From the NCBI GenBank assembly GCA_029948255.1, contig JALIZF010001862.1, positions 806,001 to 870,000 of the forward strand: a DNA stretch of 64,000 bases, given 5' to 3'. The position numbers and the translations under genes are program-made. The notes beneath the pieces are model-generated. The model had not been told where the DNA came from. It did not search any database and worked only from the letters and a program-made list of their open reading frames with translations. This stretch comes from Telmatactis stephensoni (lineage: Eukaryota; Cnidaria; Anthozoa; Actiniaria; Isophelliidae). This document shows positions 13,396 to 26,394 of the stretch, piece after piece (position 1 is the first letter of the stretch; every line of letters starts with the position of its first letter).

Positions 13396-13800
13396 TATAG
13401 ATATGTATTTACATATTCATTTTCAAAAAAAAGAGATACGGGCCACCTGAATAGACGGGCTAATCAAGCAGATGGCCCTAAATATGAGATCTTGCATAAA
13501 AGGGGTCTTTTGTTGATATAATTCAATATAAGCGATATTTAGTTATAGATGGAATCTTACAGAAGGTACAACAAAAAGAGAAATCAGAAAGAGAAAAAGA
13601 ATGAGAATAGAAAAGAAAAAAAGTAGAAAATGGGGGGGGAAACAGATTAAAAATTAGATGTTAGTTGAATTTTATTTTCAGTCTTCAAAATTCCCCCCTG
13701 AAGAAGGACCTTAAAAGTTTGCGAAAGGATGAAGAAGAATATGGCTGCGACAAGGGCGACCTACTGGAGAAGGCAGAACAAAAATACGAAACAAAGCAAC

Positions 13801-13853
13801 GCAAAAAAAAAAAAAAAAAAAAAAAAAAATTAAGAAGAAGAAGAAGAAGAAGG
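13801..13853. repeat. Poly(A) plus (GAA)n run
   Basis: About 28 A residues followed by about six AAG/GAA units. The lysine/arginine-rich ORF running through it is an artefact of this run. Confidence 0.9.
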
Positions 13854-14340
13854 GTTTTCCCTTACGAGGGCCGTTAATGAACATATTGTGTATACAAGAC
13901 AGTCACAGAAATGACCAAAATCTGAATCTTCACGAGATTTTCCATCATGTTATTTTCCCTTAATGTCTAATGTTGTTTTAACTGGAATTATGTCGCCACA
14001 AGGAGAAGTGTCGCATTATAGCCTTTTTAATTGCAGGTCATAAGGTGCATCTTGTAGCCGCAAGGCTCTGGCGTATCCTGTTTTTATAGATTGGGTTATT
14101 GTTTTTCGAGAATATATTCATTGTATATAACCAATTTTTCATCAATACCCTGATCTCGGAGGTTGTTTTTCCTCTCTCACCTCTAATTTTGTGTTGTTTC
14201 CCATAGAACTGGGGTTTTTCAGTCGCGACCTCAAAATGTGAAGGAGAGAACTGAATAGAGAAAACCTCTCAATAGAGAAAATTACCTCTCGTTCACTCCT
14301 CAGCCAATAGGACTTCACTTTTTCCTTTTTGGCAAATGTT

Positions 14341-14430
14341 TTTTCTTTCTTTCTTTCTTTCTTTCTTTCTATCTGTTTTTCTTTCTTTCTTTCTCTCTTT
14401 TCTCTCTTTCTTTTTCTTTTCTTCTTTTTC
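14341..14430. repeat. (TTTC)n microsatellite
   Basis: Interrupted TTTC tetranucleotide tract. Confidence 0.9.
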
Positions 14431-15039
14431 TTCAGGTTTTTTAATCATTTACAAATTAAACTTTTAAGCTGAAAAAGTCATTACGGTGTCTGCTAACGTA
14501 TAGTTTAGACTTTACGGCAGTTGTTTTTGAAGAAAGTGGCATTAAATCTCATTTCGTGAAAATCCACGCCCACAAAGAGCGCGGGTCATCACTACGACTA
14601 CGCACAAGATAAAATAGCCCTTAGCCTCCCAGCATCAATCAAGTATCACTACTAAAATGTCCTCAGCATGTTATATTGTAGGCACGGCATCCTTGTAGCA
14701 ATCACTACCATCAAAGAACGTGATTCGTGTGTATATTTGCTTTGCAATTGCTGCGCTTTTTGAATGTGTCGATCGATCGCACGACTTGGAAACGATCGTC
14801 GATGTTCGTTTTAATCAAAACATTTCATTTAAGATTTACATTTCGGTAAAAAGGTATCATATGCACTACTCCTCCTCCAATTAAGAACAGCAAAGATGAT
14901 ATATGACCAGGCTTGAGGGGAATTGGAAAGGAGGGGAAGTGGCCAGAGATGGGGGGAAGGGGACCCTCCCCTTTCATCCACTCCACCTTCCCCTCTTACT
15001 CCCCTGCCCTCTTTTCTCTCGTCACCAATACCTTGGGAG

Positions 15040-15190
15040 GGGAGAGTGAGGGTCAATATAGAATTAAAGGATGTGGAGGGGGAGGGCAAGGGTCAATATA
15101 TAAGCTGTGGGGGGGAGGGTGAAGGTCAATATAAAAGGTTGTGGAGGGGAGGGCGAGGGTCAATATAAAAGGCTGTGGAGGGGAGGAGAG
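15040..15190. repeat. G-rich minisatellite, ~40-bp unit
   Basis: About four imperfect tandem copies of a unit containing GGGTCAATATAAAAGG and TGTGGAGGGGAGGG. Apparent ORFs on both strands across it are compositional. Confidence 0.75.
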
Positions 15191-17070
15191 AGAGAGCAAA
15201 AAGAGTGTCTGCATGACGAATGCGAAAAGAAAAAGAAACACATTGGAAAAGAGCGCGAAGTAATCTAAATTTTTGTGGCATTAAAGCTGGTGTTGGTCAG
15301 CCTTCATACAAGTAGAGATTTACACAAGTAAATAAATATTAAATTCGAAGGAAATGCATTTTCCATGTGCATGATTTTGCTTGCGCAAATTGTAGCAAAA
15401 ATGATATTCTTTACTTGTTTGTATCAAAAACTTTCCTTCCCTCTACTGCCCCTTGCAAACCTAACCAATTCCCCCTCTTAGATTAGTCTACAAAAATACA
15501 CTGTTTTTCTATATCCTTCGGTGCTAAATGTTTAAATGAATTGAATAGTATAACTCTATCGTGAGATTGTGGGCAGTCCCTTTAACCCGCAGGCGGGACT
15601 AATGCACTAGCGTGCAGGATATGACCCCAGATATTTCCCTATATTATCACTAAGATCGAATATTGTCACTTCATAACGTTCAATTATTCATATATAATCT
15701 TCTTACATTAGCAGGTTCCTAAGTAACGTGTTAGCTGCCGTTCAGATAACGCAGCCTAATCCTTTAATTAGAAAGGGTTTTGGGCATCTTTATACACCAA
15801 AACAAATTATAAACTACTCTGTAAGAAATTGATTATTAATATTTTATTTTAGAATTTTTGCAAGTCACGGAAAGCACGGAAAGGTGTTTAGGTGCTATGC
15901 TGAGTGTTCTGAATCCACGTAATTACATTTTCTTGATGAAATATTAATTGGTATGGCTGTGTTTACAACCGGCAAATACAGTGCTTTTTATGTTCCCTCA
16001 TTTTCTACATTAAACACACTGAAAAAAAACACCACCATTTCTTGAATCTTACCACATTTTAATTTTTTATTGAATTTTAATTAAAATGGTAATAAAAAAT
16101 TGTCCCAAAATGGAATTTTGTTTTTCTCCATATTTTTATATTTAAAGTGACTGAATCACGAAAACTGAAGTGATCATTGATGATCAGCTAGGAAAACATT
16201 TCTTTTCGACCAGCATACTCATTCTAATCAACGTGTGCATCTCCAGATGCACTCAACATCTATTGTTTTCGAAGACCAAAAGCCATCATCTTTTTCATCT
16301 TACTTTCCCTAATTTACGAATAATATAAGAGTTGTGTTATTAAATTAGACCCTTTGTTTCCAACCCATTAATCACATGGTTGTCTAACTGACGTTCATTA
16401 AGAATATCATATTCGCCTGCAATTAGCCCCGAAAAACTAACCAAAGTATCATTGAACTCCAAAACTAATTTCAAAGAAATTGCAAATATAGTTTTCTCGA
16501 CCGGAATTGTGATATATAACTTGGTCTTTAAGCATCGTTGACTCTCGAAAGGAACAATAAAACTATTTATTTTCGGGCTCTTTAATCATACGGTTGTCTT
16601 TGAGCAAAAGTGGGTTCAGTTTTTAGAGTTCACAAGTCGTGTGCTGATTGGTTAGTTTATTTATTCTATTCAACATCAGTTTAATACGAATGTTTGCTTT
16701 TTGGTGGAGTTAACGTGTGGCATAATAAACATGGTAGTTGAATGTTTTATCAGTTTAGGACAGTGATTGTAGTGATCTATGGTAATTAAGCTTGCAGATG
16801 GTAGGGCATCGAGGGGAAAAGAGGAGAAAACAGGGCTGTATCAGTATTAGTAACAATCTCATGTGGTTACAGCTTTAGGTCAAACATTATTGATTATTCT
16901 ATGACCAGAGACATTTTAATAGCAGTGAGAGGTTATTTTAATTTCACTTCAATCTTTAATTTATGAGTCTAATTTAGAGTAATAGACACAACTGAAACAC
17001 TGTGCAATTTAAATGTCGCGCAACATTGTTGGCTTCCTAGTTACAGAGTAATATTGCTTGCATTAATAAA
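15191..17070. other. Gene-free AT-rich stretch
   Basis: I see no coding region, RNA gene or clear repeat here. Confidence 0.5.
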
Positions 17071-17076
17071 GGCGTT

Positions 17077-17320
17077 GTTACACGATGACATTTTCTCAGC
17101 AGCTGGGCTCGCAATATGGTTGAAAAACAAGTTGCACGTTTTGCTGAGTGTAAAGCCGGCGATACATTCTGCAATTTTTTTCTCGCGCGAAGAATTGTTA
17201 CCTGCAATCGTTGCAGCATCTTTTTTCAGCGTTGCACTTGGTGCACGGTTCCTGTCGTGAAACCTGTTTTGCAACGCCATTGTGAGACGAGCTGAAGCCG
17301 ACAAAATTGCACCGTGTAAT
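17077..17320. mobile_element. MITE-like element with TTACACG ends
   Basis: The left end TTACACGATGACATTTT pairs imperfectly with the right end AAAATTGCACCGTGTAA. The body is rich in TTGCA/TGCAA words. ORFs on three frames cross it without any protein-like signature. The superfamily is not determined. Confidence 0.5.
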
Positions 17321-18102
17321 ATTATTTTATAACTTAACCATCTTCGGTTGTTGCAAGTTGCAAATGTTTGCTATATAGGAAGTGCATGGAGTTTTGATTT
17401 ATTCAAAAAATGTTGCATCTTTGCATCTTGCAACAGCGAAAAAAAATTAGGGCAGGGAAGGGGTATATATATCGCGCGACGCGTGATTTGGACCAAATTA
17501 CATGAATGCATGCTCGTGAAAAGCAAAATTCGTGAGAAAAAAAAAGAAAAAAAAAATCTTGATAGCGTTTAATTTACATAAAAGTAACCTGTGAACAGGC
17601 TCAGGAGGATTGGGGAGAGGGAGGAGGGGAGGGGAGAGGTGGGGAGGGAAGGGGAGGGGGATGCGTGATCGTTTCTTCAGACTGATCGTGAAGTTCGTGA
17701 TTTACTGCTGCTATGTTTTGTGAAACTGAAGGTTCTGATACTGAGAAAGATCTATGAAATATTTTGTAGTTCAAAAGAAGCTGCATGAGTAGAAATGCTT
17801 TAATTTCGCGTATATACGCAATGGTCATCATCATCATCATCATCATCACCACCACCACCACCTTTTTCCAGCTTAGCACACTAGTTCCCTTGGAATGCTT
17901 CTGTTGGATTAGTTTGTGAACCTTAGACCCAAGAAGACCAATTTGTCCATCATTAACGTCTGGCTTGTTGGATATCAATTCCTTAAGAGATTCGTTCTTG
18001 TTCCAAACGTTTTTCGGTGTTCTATTCTTAAATAACATTTGTTTCTAGAAATGTTTTTTCAAAATGAAAAATACTCGTTAACAGGAAAGGTATATACTCA
18101 GG

Positions 18103-18205
18103 GGTATTAAAGCATGGGTCTAAACAAATATGGCGATAAAAGTGTAGGGGTGGTCATGGGTCTAAACAAATATGGCGCGATAAAAGTGTATAGGGGTGGT
18201 CTAGC
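18103..18205. repeat. Tandem duplication, ~50-bp unit
   Basis: CATGGGTCTAAACAAATATG followed by GCGATAAAAGTGTA..GGGGTGGTC occurs twice in a row, the second copy with short insertions. Confidence 0.75.
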
Positions 18206-18419
18206 TAATAACGAAGGGTTTCATCCTAATAATTGAAAATAGCACAGTCAATGTATAATACTAACGTTAGCAATAATATGACACGAAGTATCAATGGCAA
18301 CCAAATCTTGACCTTTTTGCTGCCATGTGGTATATTAAAGGGTAAGGGGTTGAGAGTGTGGGCGGAACATCCCCGCGTGCAAAATGCCTGGGAGTGCTCC
18401 TCTCCCCCTCCCCTGGGTG

Positions 18420-18500
18420 CCAGAGGCGCTTAATGGCGAGGAATAAAAAGAAGAAAGAAAGTTTTTTTTCGCCCTTTTCCTCGCCATTAAGCGCCTCTGG
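18420..18500. repeat. Perfect 23-bp hairpin
   Basis: The left arm at 18420-18442 (CCAGAGGCGCTTAATGGC plus GAGGA) is exactly repeated in reverse complement at 18478-18500. The loop is 35 bases, A-rich then T-rich. It may be the end of a fold-back element or an inverted duplication. Confidence 0.75.
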
Positions 18501-19913
18501 AACCATGATAACGTTATATTCACTTTCGTACGTGAACATTTTTGCTCTGCTGAATGGCAGATTTTCAATAGAATACTAGAAGACTGTATCGTTGAGAGCA
18601 CATGAAGGGCAATGTTTTGTCTTTCATTTGCAGCTGTAGCGCTAGATAATGAGATTCAAGGACTTTTATCAGCTGATTGAAAACAAGTAATTCGCCGTCC
18701 ACCTGACTTTTTTGGTCAATCGTTGTTGTTGTTGTTGTTTTTGTCGTTCTTTCCTACTTCGAGCATTTTTGCGAACATATCCTTCTCGAACCATTTTCCG
18801 CAATCTTGAGTTCATTTTCCCGTGCCAGGATACTGTACAAAAGGCGTCAGGGCACACAGGCTACAAGAAATTTTACTCTTATATATTCAGATAATCATAT
18901 ACGTTGACGTTGGTCTGTCAGAACATATTTGAATTCATTCTATTTCTGAAATACAGCACTAATCCTGGCATAGAGGAATTCTGAGACGTACTCAGATTTT
19001 GTGATGTCATATCTAAGATATCTGAAGTTCTTCACGTCTTCAATTTTATTCTCCGCAAAGGCGGGTTATCAAACTCTTCTGATCTTTTATCTCTTCATCG
19101 CCATTAAAGGCCATCGTCTTAGGTTTATCATAGGACATCTGAAATCCAAATCAGTCTTGTAAGTGTAAGTGCACTATCGTGATGTTTTGCTGGCACGCCT
19201 CGATAGATTCAACAAATATAGCCTGGTCGTTCAGTGATTCTGTTATCACCAACTGCTGGTGCTTTATTGCGAAGTTCGCTTGGCGCTCGGGGCTTGGCGA
19301 TACGTTATTGAGAATGCAGTATTTGATTTTAAAGCCTGTCTTTGGAAATATCTTCATTAGTTCATGACATGCAATCCTTACTGACCACAAAACCTATATA
19401 GATGTTAAAATGAGGGGAGCCAAATTACCCGTTGACGACATGCTACCACAGTCTCAAAGAAATGACTAAATACGCAGTAAATCTCAAATTCACCTCCGGT
19501 CGTTTTGTTCCATGATAGGAGAGTTTATGCACCCTCTCCATATAGACACACTTTGTGATGATGATGGGTTGAAACGAACTGAATTTGCAGACAACTTAGT
19601 TTGGTTTTAAAAGAACTTAAAAGTTTTTTATTATCAGTGATATTAATTAGGGGAACCATAGAGAACGTCTGACGCGGCTCTATTTCTTCATGCTTGGCAT
19701 ATTTAATCATATCCAATCCTTAAGGATCAATTATCATGTCATCATTACATTATCTTCAGTTGTCTCCTTCATTTGGTCAGCTTTTATATCTTTCTTTCTT
19801 ATCTATCTTTCTTCCTTCATTCTTTCCTTTCTTTTTCATTTTCAATCTCTGTAGGAAAAACTAAACTTGTTTACGTTTCTCTGAGAACGTTTTACGATAT
19901 TTCACATAAAGGA

Positions 19914-19991
19914 TCCAATCCAATCCAATCCAATCCAAACCAATCCAATCCAATCCAATCCAATCCAATCCAATCCAATCCAATCCAATCC
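19914..19991. repeat. (AATCC)n microsatellite
   Basis: About 15 units of a 5-bp repeat, nearly perfect, with one AACC variant. Confidence 0.95.
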
Positions 19992-20549
19992 CAGGCCATC
20001 GAATAACCTTTATTTACGGTGGTCAATGCACTTAGCTATACAGCTACTTTGCAGAAATTCCACAAAATAATGAAAATAAATAAATAATATATACGTTTAT
20101 GAATAAAGATTAATAATAAAAAATATCTATAAAAAGGATTATAAAGACTACACTACGTTTCGAAGTCTTCATGACTTCATATTCAATTTCAACCAAACAT
20201 GCTTATAGGAAAAGGCAACCTCTTATATATATACTTTTCAAAGAAAATAGTACCCCTTCTAAAGGCAGGTTCTCATATACAATCAGTACGATACTCAAAG
20301 CCTGAAATCTTAACCCTAAGTCTATAATATTTTTCATGAAATCTCGACCATTTTACATGCCTCCGGGCACATAAAAATAAGTACTTTCTTCCTGCGGCAC
20401 CCTTTTTCGTGCGCGCTAGCTGCCTTCTTCGTATCAACCATCACAGGGGGTACCCCTCCCCCCCTCCCCTCCTGGGTTCATGAAACCTTTCGAAAACACG
20501 GAAATATAAGAAGGACTTACGCAATGTACGATCAACGTACGGTTCAACA

Positions 20550-20692
20550 AAGCAGATTTCGTATGACTGGGAAAACGGCACGGTCATTGTGCAGTACGGT
20601 TATGGCAAGAATTTCGAATGTTTTAAAAGACATTACAGCACTGACAGGGTCACCGTACGGCGCGGTGAGTTTCCCACTCATACGAAAACCGA
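20550..20692. mobile_element. Fold-back MITE with TTTCGTATGA ends
   Basis: The left end TTTCGTATGACTGGGAAAAC pairs with the right end GTGAGTTTCCCACTCATACG. A diverged relative lies at 23070-23165, sharing GATTTCGTATAACTG, AAAACGGCACGG and CGGCACTGACA, which shows this is a family. Confidence 0.65.
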
Positions 20693-21476
20693 TCTGTTAT
20701 CCTGAATATTATCCCGCATTTTGTTCAGTTGAGGGAGCTCGCATCTAAAATTAAGTTATATAGCAACATTTTCCCCTGTAAAAAAGGGGGACTCTTTCCT
20801 TGCGAGATGGACGACGTGAAGTTCCATTCTCGTTTACTAAATTAAACACTGATGTACAAAATGTAAAAAGCACTTGCGTATGTCATTAATTACGACGTAG
20901 CTTCCATTCGTTTGTTCGGTTGCAAATTGCCATGCAGTGTCAAAACAAACTTCACAACTCGTCCATTTGTAATGACGTCAAAGCCACATATATAATAGGG
21001 CGGTACAACAGTATGAACATTTTACACTTATCATTTTAATTCCGCGGCGAATTTCAGAGAATTTACTTTATTAAAAGTCAATTTCTCTCTTGCTTGATTT
21101 CTATCATTACATGAATGCGACACATAAAATGTTCGTCGAGTTGGCTACACCGAAAGGTTCAGCGGCCTCTCTTCGCAGGAACGAAAAACAAACCGCATAC
21201 TTATGTCAGACTAGACGCATTTAACGGCATTTTTAAGAACCCTTTCTAATTTCTCTCTTGATGAGCTTTTTGATATTAATTCAGAAGATTTATTGACGAC
21301 AAGAGAATAATTTTGGCTAAGACTATAGAAAACCCTTTGAAGAAGCCGCGTAAAAGTTTGTTTCACGATCCTCTTATAACTGTTAAGATTTAATTTCTTT
21401 CCTTTTTTCGGAGATAAAGTGGAAACCTCTTTAATCAAGATACGCCGAAGGGCCGGACAAAAGTGTCCGTATTATA

Positions 21477-21672
21477 GAGGAGCAGGTTTAGCTTAGTTGG
21501 CTAGTGCGCGGCTTTCTGATGCGAGAGCCGATCTAGAGTTCTATTCCCAGTGACCTCACACTTGTTTCAACTTCTTCCATTCTGTGTAGCTTTAAGTAGC
21601 TTTAACTACACTTGAAACGGATCGATCGGAGTACTTATGGAGAGAGGGGGGCTAAGAACACGCCGTCGGCTT
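21477..21672 (+). mobile_element. tRNA-derived SINE, copy 2
   Basis: Plus-strand, diverged copy of the SINE at 1109-1345. It shares AGGAGCA, a box A-like TAGCTTAGTTGG, the block CCCAGTGACCTCACA, GTTTCAACTTCTT and GTAGCTTTAAGTAGCTTTAA. It is 3'-truncated or diverged after about 21650. Confidence 0.65.
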
Positions 21673-21683
21673 CAGTGGCGTAG

Positions 21684-21766
21684 TGAGAGGGGGCAAAGGG
21701 TACAAGGGGGCAAGGGGGCAAGGGGGCAAGGGGGCAATGGGGGCAAGGGGGCAAGGGGGCAATGGG
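21684..21766. repeat. (GGGGGCAA)n minisatellite
   Basis: About nine units of GGGGGCAA with T and G variants. It is strongly strand-asymmetric (G-rich plus strand). Confidence 0.9.
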
Positions 21767-22228
21767 AACGATTTTTGGGCTTGAGGAAGGAAGCTGGATT
21801 ATGTCAGTGATATCACTTTAAAGTTTTACTTTTAATTCAATTATTTAATTCACAATATTTAAATTTGGTCTCAAGTATAATCCGTACTTGGACAAAGTTT
21901 GATTTTGTTTCTCGATGCTGGACAAATTCTCAGGTGCTTTTGTCTCAAAACGTTCTTCCTGGGGAATTAACTAACATATTTTGGCGGGAACTTGTTCTCA
22001 AGAAAATTCCCTTTTGTTCAGGCCTCGCTACGTCCCTGGTCGGCTTCCTGGGAGACCAGCTTAATTCTACCCAAGGGAACATCCGACACTAAATATAATC
22101 TTTCCCTTTCCCTTTATAGAGGTGTTCTTATGACGTCGTTTTAAAGGTTCTTATGACATTAACAGTATTAATTGTTGCATTTATAATTGAAATGGCATCA
22201 CTCAACTGAAATCAACAATTTGCAGATT

Positions 22229-22279
22229 TAAACAAACAAACAAACAAACAAACAATAAACAAACAAACAAACAAACACA
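22229..22279. repeat. (AAAC)n microsatellite
   Basis: Interrupted tetranucleotide repeat. A complementary (TTTG)n tract lies 550 bp downstream at about 22826-22895. Confidence 0.9.
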
Positions 22280-23069
22280 CACAGTACATTACAAAACATT
22301 TGGGAATAGAAATTAAGGGTTGAACCCTCCCCCACCCACCAATACCCACCAATACAGGAAAACAAACACCGCCAACAGCAACAACAACAGTCATGCAATG
22401 AAACATCATATTTGATAGAGAAAAGGAATAGAAATAAACTAATGGGAATGTGTTGCCAGTAGCTTTGCATGCCGGACACAAATCCAAGGTCAAGGTGCCT
22501 CAACAAATGTAGATACTCTCTATTAAATCCGGAAATTATCTTCAGCTCTTGTGTTGTTTCTGACTTGTGAATTCACAATCTCACGACAGGTGCATTGAGT
22601 TTAGCCTGCGGCAAATTCACCTTCAAACGATTCTTTACGCGCCTTGTGAGTTTATAAAACTTTAATGCGATACTTTCACGATTTTCTATATTTTTTTACC
22701 CATTAAATCGCAAAAATATAGGTTCTTTGCTTGATATTGTCTTGCTAAACTCGCAGGACTTGAATGAGTTTATTTGACCCGTGAAAAATTGGTAAACTAA
22801 TAGTTAGTAGTAGATTTTAATCCCATCGTTTTTGCTTGTTTGTTTATTTGCTTGTTTGTTTGTTTGTTTTTTGCTTGTTTGTTTTTTTGGTGTTGTTGTT
22901 TTTGTTGTGGTTTTTCTTTATCGACTATTTGTCATCTTAATTTCTGACTGAGTTCAAGGGTAAGTAAAATCTTTTATTCGCACTTTTTCTTCTACAAGTA
23001 TATGATAACTGAGTATAAATGTACCAAAAATGAAGTTATAAAAACATTTTTAATAGTATGAATTTAGAA

Positions 23070-23165
23070 CAGATTTCGTATAACTGTGAAAACGGCACGG
23101 CACGGTTCCGGCGAAAATTTCTAATGTTTTTATAGACATCACGGCACTGACATGTCACATTTCCA
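23070..23165. mobile_element. Diverged relative of the 20550 MITE
   Basis: Shares about 95 bp of the left part of the element at 20550-20692. I do not see the right terminal arm, so it is a truncated copy. Confidence 0.5.
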
Positions 23166-24329
23166 CTATCTTCGCGATTTTCGACGACGTTCGACCCTTG
23201 AGGTTTGACAACTAGACGTTCAATATTAGTACAGCTAAATAACTAGCGATTTCAATTAAAGTTAGAAAAGAGAGATCAATGACGGAAGAGCCGGGAGGAA
23301 AAACTGCTTTTATCCCCGTTAATAGAAGAACTTCTTCAATTTAAGTCATGCATTTGGACCCATCAAATCAATACATCCAACTTTGTACAGATTTTCTCGG
23401 CTTTTTCAAAGAAACGCTGACGTTATTGATAACACTACGACGTCATAGCCCCGTGGATACTGGCGATGCATTTGGTTACGGGGGCACTTTCACTGATAGA
23501 ACATTTCTGGCATTTTATATTATTGTACAGAAAAACTGCTGTTACCGCATTTAAAGCCAAAGTAGTCGCCGCTAACATCAGTCTAAGTATTCAGTTCTAA
23601 TGGCTAAAGTGCGGTCTAGACGCCGCGCCAATCTATGTTTTAGCCACGTGTACGTACGTGTATATTCGATCATAATCGATCATGTTTCTATCTCGAGATC
23701 AGTGCAGAAATACGCAAGGTTTGCGTGATCTTTGTCATCAAAGAAACAATGTCTTTTATCATAGCTAAAGGGCTTAGTTATTCTAAGATAGATGGTGTTT
23801 ATTTTTGCAGTCCTGTCATCGGTAAAGATATCTTGAATTTTGTAGCATGCTGTTAACCACGGATAACTAGGAGGACTATAGGTGACAAAAGAAGAGAGAA
23901 AGGATAACGAGGGAGGGTGTGTGCCAGGGTTTTGGGGCACAAAAAACGCTAAAGGTATCCGACAGTTCGCAGTAGAACTAGCGCGCGTAGGTTCCTTTCA
24001 TCTGTCCATCAGCTTTTACAGTAGTAAGGCGTAGAATCATGTTCCTTCTGAGTTTATCTTCCAGGGAATGAAAGATTTGGACTTAGCGTATCAAAAAGTA
24101 CTCTCATTACCTCTTGATATAGCGTAGCCACTAGAGTATGGATGGAGGGGGGGGGGGGGGGGGGGCACGAGCCCCCTAAATGTTTAGTAATTTTAATTAA
24201 AATTGTCAAAATATGAAAGAAAAAATAAAACGCTAGAAATTAAATAAAGGTTTAACATTGAATGTACAAAGATGTTTCTTTTTGTTTGTTTGTTTGATCA
24301 TTTCTATTTTTCCTTTGTCCTAAACCACT

Positions 24330-24588
24330 GAAGGAACAAGGATGGCACAGTTGGTTTAGTACGCGGCCTTCGGTGCGAGAGGTCCCTAGTTCCTAGTTCG
24401 ATCCGCAGTGACCTGGCATCCTTGTTTCAACTTCTTTCCTTTCCGTGTAGCTTTAAATACCCTTAAAACGAAGCACTGATGGATAGAGGGGGTAGAGGGC
24501 GCACCTTCGGACGCTTGATACATGAGCCTTTGGCTCGGGAGACTGGGCAACCACTCCCCTCGGAGTAATAATAAATTACCTTTACTGA
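24330..24588 (+). mobile_element. tRNA-derived SINE, copy 3
   Basis: Plus-strand copy of the SINE at 1109-1345, and the longest of the three: AAGGATGGCACAGTTGGTTT, a box B-like GTTCGATCCGC, CAGTGACCTGGCATCC, GTAGCTTTAAATACCC, ACTGATGGATAGAGGGGGTA and GGGCAACCACTC near the end. An 18-base G run sits upstream at about 24149. The ORF antisense to it (24386-24775) is a by-product. Confidence 0.75.
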
Positions 24589-25144
24589 AAAAGAGCACGA
24601 TGGGTAGTTGCAAACCTTCAGTCGTTTTGGTGTTGATTTTTACGTCAACAAGTAAAAGTTTTTGATGTAATCTGTCTATGCTCCCTTTCGGGCGAGTCCC
24701 GTAGGCTTGGGCCTTTTGCCGACGTCTTTGAATATGGCGTGCACTCCCACTACATGCCATACGGACAGAAAGCAACGATCCCCAACCCCGAAATGAAAGA
24801 TAACTAAATGAACAGATCGCTCCAAAGCCCCAAGTTCAAACACCGCCCCCTCCTTTACGGTTCCAAATTTTTATGTTAGGTTTTGGTTTGTTTTGTCTGT
24901 CTAGGACATACTACGGTGCATTAGAAGTAACTGATGGAGTCTCTACGTCAATAATAACGGATTTATTTGGAAGAATAACAATTATATTTTCTCTGAATAT
25001 TTCAAAAAATCATTTCTCAACAAAAATAAACTTCACAGTAAAACTTCACTACCTCGAAGAGCACATCATTCCCGTACGGTGTTGGAGATAGAGTGGTTCT
25101 ACTATAGACAAACAGTCATAATCAAACGAATTTGAAAACCTAAA

Positions 25145-26164
25145 TTAAGATTGTCTGACCCTCACTCGGGTAGCGCCCAGGATGGACGAAGGATTAGGTA
25201 CAACTGTTACCTCTGAAGAAGCTAAAAGTTCGTGATCGGACGGAAAGGCGTGTCTGTTCCTCAGTCCACCCACTGTAGGGGGCGACTGGTTTCTCCATGG
25301 TGGCTCAGCCTCTTCTAAGTGAGGTAGCCGTGCATGTGGAATGTTAGACATGTGCTGAAATAAACTAGCACGACCCCGACCTGCTCCGAATCCAAAAGAG
25401 TTCGCTGCCAGCGGCGACTGGGATCTGCACAGGTTTTCTTGAACGTTGTGATCTGCGTTTCTGAAATCAGTTTGTAAATCTTCGTCGGCTGGTCTTGACC
25501 TGGATGGAAGCGAAGGGAAGTTGTCAGAATGATGGGGACCCTGTGTCTGAGTGTACGAGTTCAAGGGTGAGCCGTGAGGATTGTCCTGTCTACGATTGTC
25601 TGTAGTTGATCTTGATCGCGGTGGAGTCGAGGAGAACGAAGTGTCAGAATAAGAGTCACTTAATGGTGGAAAATCTTCCTCCTTAAAAATGGGAATTGAG
25701 GTGGTTTTTGAGAACTCTTTCGCATCACGATGTCCGCTACTTTGGGGTACATCACCCACTGATCTGCCGTTTAAGCCTGGTATTTGACCTGATAAGGACG
25801 AAGACGGGCCAGATTGACTGCTCATAGCCAAACCAGGGGCAGAGTTGACCGACTTAGCTTCTCTCTCTCGTAGATCAAAACTTTGATAAACGTCCCCTGG
25901 CTTGCTATTTCCAGTGGGCAGTTGCCCTGTCGATGTTAGATTCTGCGAAATATTCATACTTCCTAAGTTATTTGACAATGGTTCTTCGATTCTAATGGAG
26001 CTAAAATGGAAAGGATTGTCACTATCCTCGTCGCTGTCTTCAGATTCTTCAGAATATCTCGAATCGTCTCCATACTCATCTGTCCTGATATCACTGTTTG
26101 CACCTACACCCCTAGCACGCCCATGGGGTTCAGGGTAGTCATTCCACCCTGGAAGTGGTTCCAT
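25145..26164 (-). CDS. Unrecognised disordered Ser/Pro-rich protein (terminal exon)
   Basis: Open for 339 codons from the ATG at 26164 to TAA at 25145. The frame stays open upstream to about 26280, where a minisatellite begins, so the exon may start further 5' or be cut by the repeat. The product is mostly low-complexity. It has an acidic S/E/D tract at about residues 30-50, a FPPLS motif near 167, many SR/RS and SP pairs, an FGFGAGRGRASLFQ block near 257 and a basic C-terminus. I see no transmembrane segment or known catalytic motif. Its composition is unlike the AT-rich surroundings, which supports real coding. The RGR block and disorder could fit an RNA-associated protein, but that is a guess. 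The upstream exons, if any, should lie to the right, possibly beyond the 30-kb transposon. Confidence 0.6.
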   Translation of the reverse strand: MEPLPGWNDYPEPHGRARGVGANSDIRTDEYGDDSRYSEESEDSDEDSDNPFHFSSIRIEEPLSNNLGSMNISQNLTSTGQLPTGNSKPGDVYQSFDLREREAKSVNSAPGLAMSSQSGPSSSLSGQIPGLNGRSVGDVPQSSGHRDAKEFSKTTSIPIFKEEDFPPLSDSYSDTSFSSTPPRSRSTTDNRRQDNPHGSPLNSYTQTQGPHHSDNFPSLPSRSRPADEDLQTDFRNADHNVQENLCRSQSPLAANSFGFGAGRGRASLFQHMSNIPHARLPHLEEAEPPWRNQSPPTVGGLRNRHAFPSDHELLASSEVTVVPNPSSILGATRVRVRQS

Positions 26165-26280
26165 TGCCTGTTCTTTAAGATGACCATATTTATTCCTATA
26201 ACTGTGTGTAAAACTTTGGCCTTCTTGCCAGACGTTGGTGTGTACAGGTTCAACATGCTCAGTATCTTCATGCGCATCTT

Positions 26281-26345
26281 GTTTTATTTTTCGCTTTTCC
26301 GTTTTTATTTTTCGTCTTTCCGTTTTTATTTTTCGCTTTTTTGTT
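26281..26345. repeat. Minisatellite, inverted part
   Basis: T-rich units (TTTTTCGCTTTTCCGTTTTT) that are the reverse complement of the array at 26395-26830. Together they form a large imperfect inverted repeat around an AT-rich centre at about 26350-26390. Confidence 0.8.
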
Positions 26346-26394
26346 TTGTTTTTACGATTATTTATTTTTAAAAATTTAAATATTTTTATTTCAT

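Noticed and set aside
14829..15241. Overlapping ORFs at the G-rich minisatellite
   Set aside because: Open on both strands due to repeat composition; no protein-like features.
17601..18038. 145-codon minus ORF
   Set aside because: Contains runs of V/M from a CAT/CCA microsatellite and Pro/Ser runs from a G-rich tract; no domain.
21477..21560. tRNA genes at the SINE heads
   Set aside because: Box A and B words exist but no cloverleaf or proper acceptor stem, and the same bodies follow in each copy, so they are SINEs.
24386..24775. 129-codon minus ORF
   Set aside because: Lies antisense across a SINE copy and has no family signature.
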